64,000 nt of DNA, taken from Candidatus Microbacterium colombiense. GTDB taxonomy: Bacteria > Actinomycetota > Actinomycetes > Actinomycetales > Microbacteriaceae. Position 1 is the first letter of the stretch, and every line of letters begins with the position of its first letter. The notes beneath the pieces were generated by a model that saw only the letters and a list, made by a program, of their open reading frames with translations, was not told where the DNA came from and searched no databases. The position numbers were made by a program, and so were the translations under genes. The stretch is from NCBI GenBank assembly GCA_029203165.1, contig CP119308.1, forward strand, positions 1,674,001 to 1,738,000, given 5' to 3'. Shown here in pieces: positions 9,040 to 17,007 of the stretch.

Positions 9040-10110
9040 TCAGGGGAGCGGGGTGTTCTGCGTCCCGAGTCGCGAGGCATCGACCGTGTCCCGCGCGCCG
9101 CGGAGCACGCCGATGAGGAATCCGGATCCCCACGACAAGTGCATCGTGGGCAGCACGAGAAGCGTCCACATCCGTTGCCGCGCGCCGCCCCCGCCCGGCG
9201 CGAGCGCCACTGCGAGCACGAGGAGCAGATAGGCGGCCAGGGGCGCGTACACCACGGCGGCGATGAGCGACGCCGTGCCGGCGATGACACCGGTGACCTG
9301 CAGGATGCCGATCACGACGGCAGCCGCGAGCAGAAGCACGAGTGCCGGCGGGGCGAAGAAGCGCAGTCCGTTGCGACGGCCGAACCGTCGCACGAGTTCG
9401 CCGCGCCAGGCCCCGGTCGCGCGGAACTGTCTCGCCAGCCGCACCCAGCTCTCGCGCGGCCAGTACGTGACCGAGAGATCGGGGTCGAACCACACGAGGT
9501 GCCCGGCCTGACGGATGCGCAGGTTCAGTTCCCAGTCCTCACCGCGGCGGATCGATTCGTCGAACAGCCCGACCTCGTCGAGCACGTCGCGGCGCATGAC
9601 ACCGAGGTATGCGGATTCCGCCTCGCTCTCCTTGGCGCCGCCGTGGTATGCGCCGCCGCCGAGCCCGACGGGGGAGTTGTAGAGCCGTGCGACGGCCTTC
9701 TGGAACGGCGTGCGCCCTTCCGCATGCATCACGCCGCCGACGTTGGCGGCTCCGGTGCGGGCCAGAGTGGCCAGCGCGCGCGCCGCATAGCCGGCGGAAA
9801 GCTCCGAGTGGGCATCCACCCGGATGATCGTCGGGTATCGGCTCGCGCGGATGGCGGCATTCAGGCCGACGGGGATGTGCGCGGCCGGATTCTCGACGAG
9901 GCGGATGCGCGGATCGGCGGCAGCGAGGTCATGCGCGAGTGCGGTGGTGCCGTCCGTGGAAGGTCCGAGTGCCAGCACGAGTTCCGCCGGCACATCGAGG
10001 TCCTGTGCCAGGACGGACTCCACGGCGTGGCGGAGATACGCCCGTTCGTTGAGGACCGGCATCACGAAGGAGACTCCTGCCGTCGACGCGGTCGGTTCAC
10101 TCTCCTGCAC
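9040..10110 (-). CDS. Family 2 glycosyltransferase with C-terminal membrane segments
   Basis: A 356-residue GT-A enzyme. The N-terminal catalytic domain shows SFVMPVLNERAYL (about residue 14), the nucleotide-binding IIRVDAHSE (Asp-x-His in place of Asp-x-Asp) near residue 95, and GEDWELNLRIRQAG near 190, the equivalent of the ED motif. Two or three hydrophobic helices follow after about residue 250. The layout resembles ExoA-type succinoglycan glycosyltransferases, which add sugars to a lipid-linked intermediate. The start is GTG at 10110, with CATGAT 6 nt upstream on the minus strand. It is transcribed against the neighbouring teichoic-acid genes and is probably its own unit. Confidence 0.82.
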   Translation of the reverse strand: MQESEPTASTAGVSFVMPVLNERAYLRHAVESVLAQDLDVPAELVLALGPSTDGTTALAHDLAAADPRIRLVENPAAHIPVGLNAAIRASRYPTIIRVDAHSELSAGYAARALATLARTGAANVGGVMHAEGRTPFQKAVARLYNSPVGLGGGAYHGGAKESEAESAYLGVMRRDVLDEVGLFDESIRRGEDWELNLRIRQAGHLVWFDPDLSVTYWPRESWVRLARQFRATGAWRGELVRRFGRRNGLRFFAPPALVLLLAAAVVIGILQVTGVIAGTASLIAAVVYAPLAAYLLLVLAVALAPGGGGARQRMWTLLVLPTMHLSWGSGFLIGVLRGARDTVDASRLGTQNTPLP

Positions 10111-10165
10111 GTGTCGATCATGTCACGGTGGGGGGCGCGCTGCCTGGCACTCCGGTGGACTCAAC

Positions 10166-10171
10166 TATTCT
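10166..10171 (+). promoter_or_regulatory. -10-like TATTCT before the 10178 gene
   Basis: TATTCT, then GGAGGG, then ATG at 10178. The spacer is both a leaderless-type spacing and SD-like, so the mode of initiation is ambiguous. Confidence 0.45.
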
Positions 10172-10177
10172 GGAGGG

Positions 10178-11461
10178 ATGGGTGCACTGTCTGACGCGAG
10201 CAAGGCATACCGTCTCCTGAGACGCGCTCTGACGTCTCGCGCAGCGGTGCAGAGAGTGCGCCGACGGCTCGCCGCCCAACCGGAGCATCCCGAGAACCAC
10301 TATCAGGTCGCGGTGTATTTCGCGGACGGCGCCGTGAACATGTACCAGATGAGGCAGTGGTATCGCCCGCTGGCCACTCTCGCGCAGCATCGTCCCGTGG
10401 TCGTGCTGGCTCGCCATGCGACCGGGGCGGAGAGGTTGCTGGAGGAGGACGGCCCGCCCGTGGCCTTCGTCCCGACCGTGCGAGACCTCGAGCGGTTCAT
10501 CGGCACACAGGACATCAGGATCGTCCTGTACGTGAATCAGAACACGCGGAACTTCCAGATGTTCCGCTATGGACGTCGGTGGCACGTGTTCATCAACCAC
10601 GGCGAATCCGACAAGATGTACATGACCACGAACCAGTACAAGGCGTACGACTACGCGTTCGTCGCCGGCCAGGCCGCGCGGGATCGCCTGTCGCGGACGC
10701 TGTGGGACTACGACGTGGATCAGCGCACGATCGAGATCGGTCGCCCTCAGGCAGATCATTACTCGGGCACGCTCCCGTACACGCCCGACGAGCGCACGGT
10801 CGTGCTCTACGCGCCGACGTGGGAGGGCGACCGCCCGAGTGCGCACTACGGCTCGATCACCTCGCACGGTGAGACCCTCGTGAACCGGCTGCTCGCGACC
10901 GGGCAGCACCGCGTGATCTACCGTCCGCATCCTCGCAGCGGTGTGGTCGACGAGTCCTATGGCGCGTCGCACCGCCGGATCGTGGCAGCGATCGCCGCGG
11001 CCAACATCGCCGATCCCGCCGGGCACCACATCTACGACCACGGTGCCGATCTCGGGTGGCAGCTCTCGGCCGCCGACGTCGCCATCGTCGACATCTCGGC
11101 GATGGTCTACGACCGGCTCGCCGCAGGCAAACCGCTCATGATCACCCGGCCGGCGGATGAGCGCGCGTCGATCGACACCAAGGGCTACCTCGCGGACTGC
11201 GAATGGCTCACGGCGGAGGCAGCGCACGACATCGTGGGCGAGGTGGAGCGCGTGCGCGCCGACGAAGCCGCCGTCGCCCGCCTGACGATGTGGGTCCAGC
11301 ATTACTTCGGCGACACCGCACCCGGGGTGGCGACCGCGAAATTCCACGGAGCGATCGAGACGCTGTTCGACGAGTGGGACAAGTGGGAGGCGCACGAGAT
11401 GGGCGCGGTCGTCGGCGATGAGGACGACGACGATGACGAAGGCGACGAGGAGGAGCTGTGA
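10178..11461 (+). CDS. CDP-glycerol glycerophosphotransferase-like protein with acidic tail
   Basis: A 427-residue protein of the TagB/TagF superfamily, more divergent than the two upstream copies. Recognisable segments are FINHGESDKMYMTTNQ (about residue 140, in place of the WHG motif), VVLYAPTWEGDRPS (about 208), VIYRPHPRSG (about 245) and DVAIVDISAMVYDRLAAGKP (about 300, in place of DYSS). The last 15 residues are almost all Asp and Glu, an unusual extension. It is expected to act in wall- or lipo-teichoic-like polymer synthesis or a related phosphopolymer. The stop overlaps the GTG start of birA by 4 nt, coupling an envelope gene to a housekeeping gene. Confidence 0.8.
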   Translation: MGALSDASKAYRLLRRALTSRAAVQRVRRRLAAQPEHPENHYQVAVYFADGAVNMYQMRQWYRPLATLAQHRPVVVLARHATGAERLLEEDGPPVAFVPTVRDLERFIGTQDIRIVLYVNQNTRNFQMFRYGRRWHVFINHGESDKMYMTTNQYKAYDYAFVAGQAARDRLSRTLWDYDVDQRTIEIGRPQADHYSGTLPYTPDERTVVLYAPTWEGDRPSAHYGSITSHGETLVNRLLATGQHRVIYRPHPRSGVVDESYGASHRRIVAAIAAANIADPAGHHIYDHGADLGWQLSAADVAIVDISAMVYDRLAAGKPLMITRPADERASIDTKGYLADCEWLTAEAAHDIVGEVERVRADEAAVARLTMWVQHYFGDTAPGVATAKFHGAIETLFDEWDKWEAHEMGAVVGDEDDDDDEGDEEEL

Positions 11462-12231
11462 GCACCGAGTTCCCGCGCGCGAGTGCGATCGTCGCGCGCC
11501 TCGACCGCGTCGATCAGTCCGGATCGACGAACGCAGATCTGATGGCGCACGTGCTCGATCCGGCGGGGTGGCCGCACCTGTCGGTCCTCCTCACCGACAA
11601 CCAGACGGCGGGACGGGGACGCCTCGACCGCCGATGGGTCGCTCCTGCCGGCAGTGCCCTCGCGATCTCCGTTCTCCTTCGCACGCTTCCGTCGACGTCG
11701 ACCGCACGAGGGTGGGTTCCGCTGGTCGCCGGTCTCGCGATGGCCGAGGCCGTGGAAGCACAGCTCCCCGCCGATCGTGTCGTCGGGGTGAAATGGCCCA
11801 ACGACGTCCTCGTCGATGATCGTAAGATCTGCGGCATCCTCGCTCAGGCCGCGTCGGATGCGGTCATCGTGGGCGCCGGCGTGAACACGTCGATGACGGC
11901 GGAGCAACTCCCGGTCGACACGGCGACATCGTTCACCGTGTGCGGATCGGACGCCGATGAGGACCGGTTGGTCGCGGACTATCTGCGGATCCTCGATGGG
12001 TATCTCTCGGCACTCACCGCCTCCGGCGATGCGGTCGCGAGTGGCGTGCACGAGGCCGTGACCGAGCGATGCGTCACGCTCGGACGCCGCGTGCGCGTGT
12101 CGCTGTCGGGCGACCAGATGCTCGAGGCGCGCGCCACAGGCCTCGACGAGGACGGACGATTGATCGTCTCGCACGACGGCGTCGAGACGGCGATCTCCGC
12201 CGGCGACGTCGTGCACGTGCGTCCCGCCTGA
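11458..12231 (+). CDS. birA: Biotin--[acetyl-CoA-carboxylase] ligase
   Basis: A 257-residue BirA without the N-terminal DNA-binding domain, so an enzyme only. It activates biotin as biotinyl-AMP and attaches it to the carrier lysine of biotin-dependent carboxylases. Seen: GSTNADLMAH near residue 22, the biotin-binding loop QTAGRGRLDRRW (about 50-61), VKWPNDVLVDDRKICGIL (about 104-121) and a C-terminal SH3-like domain. The GTG start lies in the GTGA overlap with the preceding gene. In related actinobacteria birA sits beside a PH-domain protein and purK/purE, as here. Confidence 0.93.
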   Translation: MSTEFPRASAIVARLDRVDQSGSTNADLMAHVLDPAGWPHLSVLLTDNQTAGRGRLDRRWVAPAGSALAISVLLRTLPSTSTARGWVPLVAGLAMAEAVEAQLPADRVVGVKWPNDVLVDDRKICGILAQAASDAVIVGAGVNTSMTAEQLPVDTATSFTVCGSDADEDRLVADYLRILDGYLSALTASGDAVASGVHEAVTERCVTLGRRVRVSLSGDQMLEARATGLDEDGRLIVSHDGVETAISAGDVVHVRPA

Positions 12232-12275
12232 ATCTGACACGCCGCCGGGCAGACGGCGTTGTCGGCGAACACAGG

Positions 12276-12281
12276 CACAAT
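12276..12281 (+). promoter_or_regulatory. -10-like CACAAT, leaderless start of the PH-domain gene
   Basis: CACAAT, 6-nt spacer, GTG at 12288. The same hexamer precedes the minus-strand gene starting at 36369 with the same spacing. Confidence 0.4.
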
Positions 12282-12287
12282 GGTGGG

Positions 12288-13118
12288 GTGACTCAGCCTG
12301 TGACGCTCGGTGGTCGGCCGATGATGCCGCCGCCCGGCGTGCCTTCCGAGGAGCTTCTGATCGCCCGTTTCCGCAGCCACGCGCGACGGCTGTTCTGGTC
12401 CGCCGTGGTGCTGATCGGTGTCTTCGGTGCGACCGCCTATTTCTATGGCAACCTTCCCGCGCCGTTCGAGGACTGGATGCTGCTGGCAGCCTCGGGACTC
12501 GTGGTGCTGGTGCTGGTCGTCATCCCCTTCCTCGTCTGGCTCTCGAAGAGCACGACGATCACGACGCGTCGGGTGATCACGCATCACGGCATCGGCTCGC
12601 GCCGACGCCGGGAGATGTCGCACGCGAGGGGCTACACGATCTCCGTTCGTCGGGGACCGCTCCAGCGGTTGTGGGGCACGGGCACGATCACGCTGTCCAA
12701 CGGCGTCGATTCGCCGCTGCGGCTGCTCAACGTGCCCAACGTCACCCTCGTGCACGAGGCCCTCGCCGACCAGATCGAGGTCAGCCAGATCCTCGCTCAC
12801 CGTGACGCGCAGTCCGGCGCGGAGGCAGGACCGCTTTCTGACGACGCTGCTCCGATGCCGCCCGGATCGCGGCGCGGTGCGCCCTCGCGGATGCGAGAGA
12901 ATGGTGACGGACGAATGGAGGCGGCACATGGCGCTGCGTGTGGGCGTGATCGGTGGAGGACAGCTGGCTCGGATGATGATCGCCCCGGCGGTCGAGCTCG
13001 GGCTCGATCTGCAGGTGCTCGCGGAGGGCGAGGGGATGTCGGCTCGGCTCGCCGCCACCGCGGTCGGCGACTACCGCGACCTCGACGACGTGCTGCCTTC
13101 GCCGAGACGTCGACGTGA
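12288..13118 (+). CDS. PH (bPH2-type) domain membrane protein, 3' end uncertain
   Basis: A small membrane protein with two hydrophobic helices (about residues 36-55 and 64-84) followed by a bacterial PH-like domain containing the stretch TRRVITHHGIGSRRRREM (about 100-117). Homologous proteins of unknown function lie next to purK in many actinobacteria. Family-like sequence ends near residue 180 (about base 12,840). The frame stays open to 13118, running about 190 bases over the purK start in Ala/Arg-rich junk, so the real stop was probably lost to an indel at the edge of the frameshift cluster. The GTG at 12288 follows CACAAT. Confidence 0.7.
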   Translation: MTQPVTLGGRPMMPPPGVPSEELLIARFRSHARRLFWSAVVLIGVFGATAYFYGNLPAPFEDWMLLAASGLVVLVLVVIPFLVWLSKSTTITTRRVITHHGIGSRRRREMSHARGYTISVRRGPLQRLWGTGTITLSNGVDSPLRLLNVPNVTLVHEALADQIEVSQILAHRDAQSGAEAGPLSDDAAPMPPGSRRGAPSRMRENGDGRMEAAHGAACGRDRWRTAGSDDDRPGGRARARSAGARGGRGDVGSARRHRGRRLPRPRRRAAFAETST

Positions 13119-14120
13119 TCACCTTCGACCACGAGCACGTGCCCGCAGGAGATCCTCGCGCGCGCTCGTCGCGCGCGGCGTCGCGGTGCACCCGGGCCCG
13201 GATGCGCTGCAGTTCGCCCAGGACAAGCTGTCATGCGCGCGAAGCTCGCCGAGCTCGGCGTGCCGCAGCCCGACTGGGCGGCCGTCGCGCACGGCCGACG
13301 AGCTGCAGGCGCTTCCTCGACGCGCCACGGCGGCCGCGCCGTCGTGAAGACCGCCCGCGGCGGCTACGACGGCAAGGGCGTCCGCGTCGTGTCGAGGCGC
13401 GCCGAGGCCGACGACTGGTCTCGCGCCTCGCCGAGGACGGCGCGAGGGCGCTCCTCGTCGAGGAGCTCGTCCGTTCGCCGCGAGCTCGCGCAGCTGGTCG
13501 CCCGCCGCCCGTGCGGCGAGATCGCGCCTGGCCGGTCGTCGAGACCGTGCAGCGCGACGGCGTGTGCGCCGAGGTCATCGCGCCCGGCCCCCGCGCCGAG
13601 CGTCCGTGCGCCGAGGTCGCCGCGGAGATCGGCGCACGCATCGCCGAGGGCCTCGGCGTCACCGGGGTGCTCGCGGTCGAGCTGTTCGAGACGACGGACG
13701 GCCGCATCCTCGTCAACGAGCTCGCGATGCGCCCGCACAACAGCGGGCACTGGACGATCGACGGCGCCGTCACCGGCCAGTTCGAGCAGCACCTGCGTGC
13801 CGTCGCTCGACCTGCCGCTCGGGCGACCCCGCGACGCGCGCGCCGTGGTCGGTCATGGTCAACATCCTCGGCGGCCCCGCCGAGGGCACGCTCGCGGACG
13901 CTTCGCCGCCGCGCTCGCCGCGCATCCCGCGGCCAAGATCCACACCTACGGCAAGGACCCGCGGCCCGGCCGCAAGGTCGGGCACGTCAACGTCGTCGGC
14001 GACGACCTCGACGACGTCGTCGTACGAGGCGCGGCGGCCGCGGCCATCTTCCTGACTGACGCAGCGGTCACCGCTGCCGCGTGCCGTGGGGGTCGTCCAG
14101 CGCCAGGCCGTACGCCTGAG
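12928..14120 (+). pseudogene. purK: 5-(carboxyamino)imidazole ribonucleotide synthase, many frameshifts
   Basis: PurK converts aminoimidazole ribonucleotide, ATP and bicarbonate to N5-CAIR in purine synthesis. The start is secure: GGAGG (12917-12921), 6 nt, ATG, then VGVIGGGQLARMMI. After about base 13,095 the expected protein is present only by hopping among all three frames: ITFDHEHVP, ARGVAVHPGPDALQFAQDK, RAKLAELGVPQPDW, TARGGYDGKGVRVVS, AEVAAEIGARIAEGLGVTG, NELAMRPHNSGHW, VMVNILGGPAEGTLA and KVGHVNVVGDDLDDVV are all recognisable in order. At least ten single-base insertions and deletions are needed. Preserved protein motifs on both sides of each shift favour sequence error over decay. The exact 3' end (about 14,060-14,120) is uncertain. 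Confidence 0.85.
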
Positions 14121-14123
14121 CTA

Positions 14124-14640
14124 GTGACGAGCCCTGCATCCTCCGCCGCCCGCTCGTCGGCGTCGTGATGGGGTCCGACTCCGACTGGCGGTGATGAGCG
14201 ACGCGTCCCAGGCGCTCACCGAGTTCGGCGATCCCGCACGAGGTCGAGGTCGTCTCCGCCCACCGCACGCCGGACAAGCTGATCGAGCTTACGGCGCGCG
14301 AGGCGCGCGGCCGCGGGCATCCGCGTCGATCATCGCCGGTGCCGGGGGAGCGGCCCACCTGCCCGGGCATGCTCGCGCTCGTGACGCCGCTGCCCGTCGT
14401 CGGCGTGCCCGTGCCGCTCGCGCACCTCGACGGCCTGGACTCGCTGCTCTCGATCGTGCAGATGCCCGCGGGATCCCGGTCGCGACCGTGTCGATCGGCG
14501 GAGCGCGCAACGCCGGGCTGCTCGCAGCGCGCATCCTGGGAACGCGGATCCGGCGACTCGCAGACCGGATGGAGGCCTACGCCCGCGACCTCGAGGCGCA
14601 GGTCGAGGCGAAGAACGAACGGCTGAAGGAGTCTCTGTGA
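14124..14640 (+). pseudogene. purE: 5-(carboxyamino)imidazole ribonucleotide mutase, frameshifted
   Basis: PurE rearranges N5-CAIR to CAIR, the step after PurK. Family segments appear in order but in different frames: LVGVVMGSDSDW (about 14,150), MSDASQALTEFG (14,194), VVSAHRTPDKLIE (about 14,250), IIAGAGGAAHLPG (about 14,325), VVGVPVPLAHLDGLDSLLSI (about 14,395) and PVATVSIGGARNAGLLAARI (about 14,475), ending with a charged helix and TGA at 14640. At least five indels are required. The proposed GTG at 14124 is a guess from context. The stop overlaps the GTG start of the next gene by 4 nt. Confidence 0.85.
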
Positions 14641-16085
14641 CCGCTGGCGCCCGCCGCGCGGCGCCGCTCGTCCCCTCATCGAGACCCGCCCGCTGCGGCA
14701 TCCCGAACCGTCCGACCCCGTGCCATGGGAAGCGTGGGTGGTGGCTCGTCGTGCTCAACGTGCTCCTCCCCGGATCGGCCCAGGTCGCTCGCGGGCAATC
14801 GTCGCCTCGGCCGCTTCGGCCTCGGCGCGACGCTGCTCGCCTGGGTCCTCGTGGTCGTCGCTGCCGCGCTGGCGTTGTTCGCGCGCCCCGTTCTGCTCTG
14901 GTTGACGATCGGCGGAGGGTGGTTCTCCGCGCTCGTCTTCACACTCGTGCAGATCCTCCTCGTCGGCTATGCCGTTCTGTGGATCGTTCTGACATTCGAC
15001 ACCCTGCGGCTCGTCCGTCTGGTGAAGATTCCGGGAATCCAACGACTCGCCATCCCGGTGGTCGCACTCGTGCTGTTGGGCCTGGTCGGCGGAGCGGCCG
15101 GCTACGCCGCGACCGTGGTCGGTTCCACGCGCAATACGATCGGCTCGATCTTCGGACAGAGCGGTCCGAGCCTGGCCCCCAGCGACGGCTACTACAACAT
15201 CCTCCTTCTCGGCGCCGACAGTGGCGACGGGCGCGATTCGATGCGCTTCGACAGCATCTCGGTGGTCTCGATCAACGCCGACAGCGGGGCCGTCACGATC
15301 ACCGGCATCCCGCGCGACTGCCGAACGCGCCTTTCAGCGCCGGAAGCCCGATGCTGGAGCTCTACCCGAACGGCTTCGAGGGTCACGGATCATCGAGCTG
15401 CGGCTGGAACGGGTGGATGAACCACGTGCGCAACGCCGCGAGATCTGCCGTGAGGACCAGGGCGACCTGCCTGTACCCGGACGCTGCGGCGCACGGCTCG
15501 GCTCCGGGGATCGAGGCCACCAAGGATGCGGCGGAGGGCGTGCTCGGCATCGAGATCCCGTACTACGTCTTCGTCGACATGCACGGCTTCGCCGAACTGG
15601 TCGACGCGCTCGGCGGCGTCGACATCAACGTCACGGAGCGGCTCCCGAAGGGGGGTCCGCCGGAGGGCTGGACCGGGACGGACGCCAACGAGTGGGCGAT
15701 CGGATGGATCGAGACCGGTCAGCAGCACATGGACGGCGATACGGCTCAGTGGTACGCGCGCTCGCGGTACACGACGAGTGACTGGGACCGTATGAAGCGT
15801 CAGCGCGAGCTGCAGGAGGCGATCCTCGACCAGTTCACGCCGCAGACCGTTCTGACCCGCTTCAACGAGGTCGCCGCCGCCGGAACAGCCCTGATCGACA
15901 CCGACCTCCCGCAGGACAAGCTGCCCGAGTTCTTCGATCTCATGCTGAAGGCCAAGGAGCAGACGGTGCAGACGATCGAGCTCACGCCGGACAACGGCGT
16001 CGATGAACACCAGCCCGATTACGGGTACATCCACGAGATGATCCAGTTGGCGCTGCACCCGCCGACCGCGACTCCCACCCCCTGA
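14637..16085 (+). pseudogene. LytR-CpsA-Psr (LCP) family glycopolymer transferase, frameshifted
   Basis: LCP proteins move polymers such as teichoic acids or other wall glycans from undecaprenyl phosphate to peptidoglycan, outside the membrane. The N-terminal part has several hydrophobic helices (bases about 14,740-15,130), more than the single helix of the simplest LCP proteins. The LCP domain follows: YYNILLLGADSGDG with DSI SVVSIN, TGIPRD, then IPYYVFVDMHGFAELVDALGG and the arginine-rich RSRYTTSDWDRMKRQRELQ, which supplies key phosphate-binding residues. Frame changes occur in the first 160 bases, near 15,320, 15,437 and 15,469. From 15,470 to the TGA at 16085 the frame is clean. It fits as the attachment enzyme for glycans made by this locus. 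Confidence 0.85.
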
Positions 16086-16145
16086 GTCGTCGGCACGACC
16101 TGGCGGACCCGAGCACGTCGACGATCACCGGTACACAGAGGTACA

Positions 16146-16186
16146 GCCCACGGCCATCACCTGGATACAGGGATATGGCCGTGGGC
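16146..16186 (+). terminator. Terminator after the LCP gene
   Basis: GCCCACGGCCAT (16146-16157) pairs perfectly with ATGGCCGTGGGC (16175-16186) around a 17-nt loop, 60 nt after the stop codon. Confidence 0.6.
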
Positions 16187-16212
16187 TTCCGGTGTGATCA
16201 CCGGGTACGCCA

Positions 16213-16275
16213 GACGACGGTGATCGGAGGGGGAGGGACCACCGTCGTCCAGCCGATCGCCGCCGGAGGCGGCGA
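16213..16275 (-). terminator. Two hairpins downstream of the surface-protein gene
   Basis: Read on the minus strand, an 8-bp stem (16257-16264 with 16268-16275) lies just after the stop at 16282, then a 10-bp perfect stem GACGACGGTG/CACCGTCGTC (16213-16222 with 16240-16249). Either could end the minus-strand transcript. Neither has a strong T-run. Confidence 0.45.
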
Positions 16276-16281
16276 CCTGAC

Positions 16282-16866
16282 CTAGGCGCGCTTGCGGCGG
16301 GCGGAACCCACGGCGACGAGAGCGCCTCCGGCCACGAGGGCGGCTGCGCCACCACCGAGGATCCACGGCGAGACGCTGCCGCCGGTGAGCGCCAGCTCGA
16401 TCGCGCCGCCCGTCAGTGGCAGTTCCGTTCCCGCAGAGGCCACGACCGGGTCGTGGTCGCAGGTGGTGGCGGCGTCGTGGCCGTGCGAGACCGTGATCGT
16501 CGCGGTGTACGGACGTGAGCCGCCGAATGCGACGGCGTAGGAGCCTTCGCCCTCTGCCGGCGGACGGAACGTGACCGTCAGGCCGCCATCGGCGGAAGCG
16601 GTGTTCCCCGAGACCGCGGCGTCTGCGGCGTTGGCACCGGACACGGATACGCCGACATGCTCGGACGGCAGGAAGTAGCCTGCGCCGAAGACGATGGTCG
16701 AGACCTCACAGGTGTCGATGATCGGGTCCGAGACCTTGACACCCGGTGTCTCCGCGTAGGAGCCGGATGAGGCGGCCTGGACAGGCGTCGCGGCAGTGGC
16801 CACGGTCGGTGCGATGAGCACCAGTGCGCCGGCGGTAAGGCTGATGGCAGCCAACTTCTTCAGCAT
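16282..16866 (-). CDS. Small secreted protein with LPLTGG/LALTGG sortase-type C-terminus
   Basis: A 194-residue exported protein. A Lys-Lys N-terminus and hydrophobic core end in an Ala-x-Ala signal peptidase site (about residue 26). A beta-rich Ig-like middle part follows with two Cys spaced for a disulphide. The C-terminus has two sorting-like motifs eight residues apart, LPLTGG (about 150) and LALTGG (about 158), then a hydrophobic helix and a positive tail (ARRKRA). LPxTG is the general sortase motif and LAxTG the one linked to class E sortases of high-GC Gram-positives. The protein is thus probably wall-anchored; no sortase gene lies in this window. GGGGAGAA before the ATG gives a strong ribosome site, unlike the leaderless neighbours. 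Function unknown. Confidence 0.82.
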   Translation of the reverse strand: MLKKLAAISLTAGALVLIAPTVATAATPVQAASSGSYAETPGVKVSDPIIDTCEVSTIVFGAGYFLPSEHVGVSVSGANAADAAVSGNTASADGGLTVTFRPPAEGEGSYAVAFGGSRPYTATITVSHGHDAATTCDHDPVVASAGTELPLTGGAIELALTGGSVSPWILGGGAAALVAGGALVAVGSARRKRA

Positions 16867-17007
16867 GATTCTCCCCAGATTTCACGCGGAATCGCCTCCG
16901 GACACACCCCTGCGTCCGACTGCGTGGGCTCTTCCTGCCCCCACGGCAAGATGACAGAACCCAGATATTCCCCAGTGAGTCGACAGTACCCTATCGGCGG
17001 AAGAAAG

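Noticed and set aside
12928..14640. True pseudogenisation of purK and purE.
   Set aside because: Kept only as a second option: motifs between the shifts are undecayed, insertions and deletions are mixed, and the damage stops abruptly within the LCP gene.
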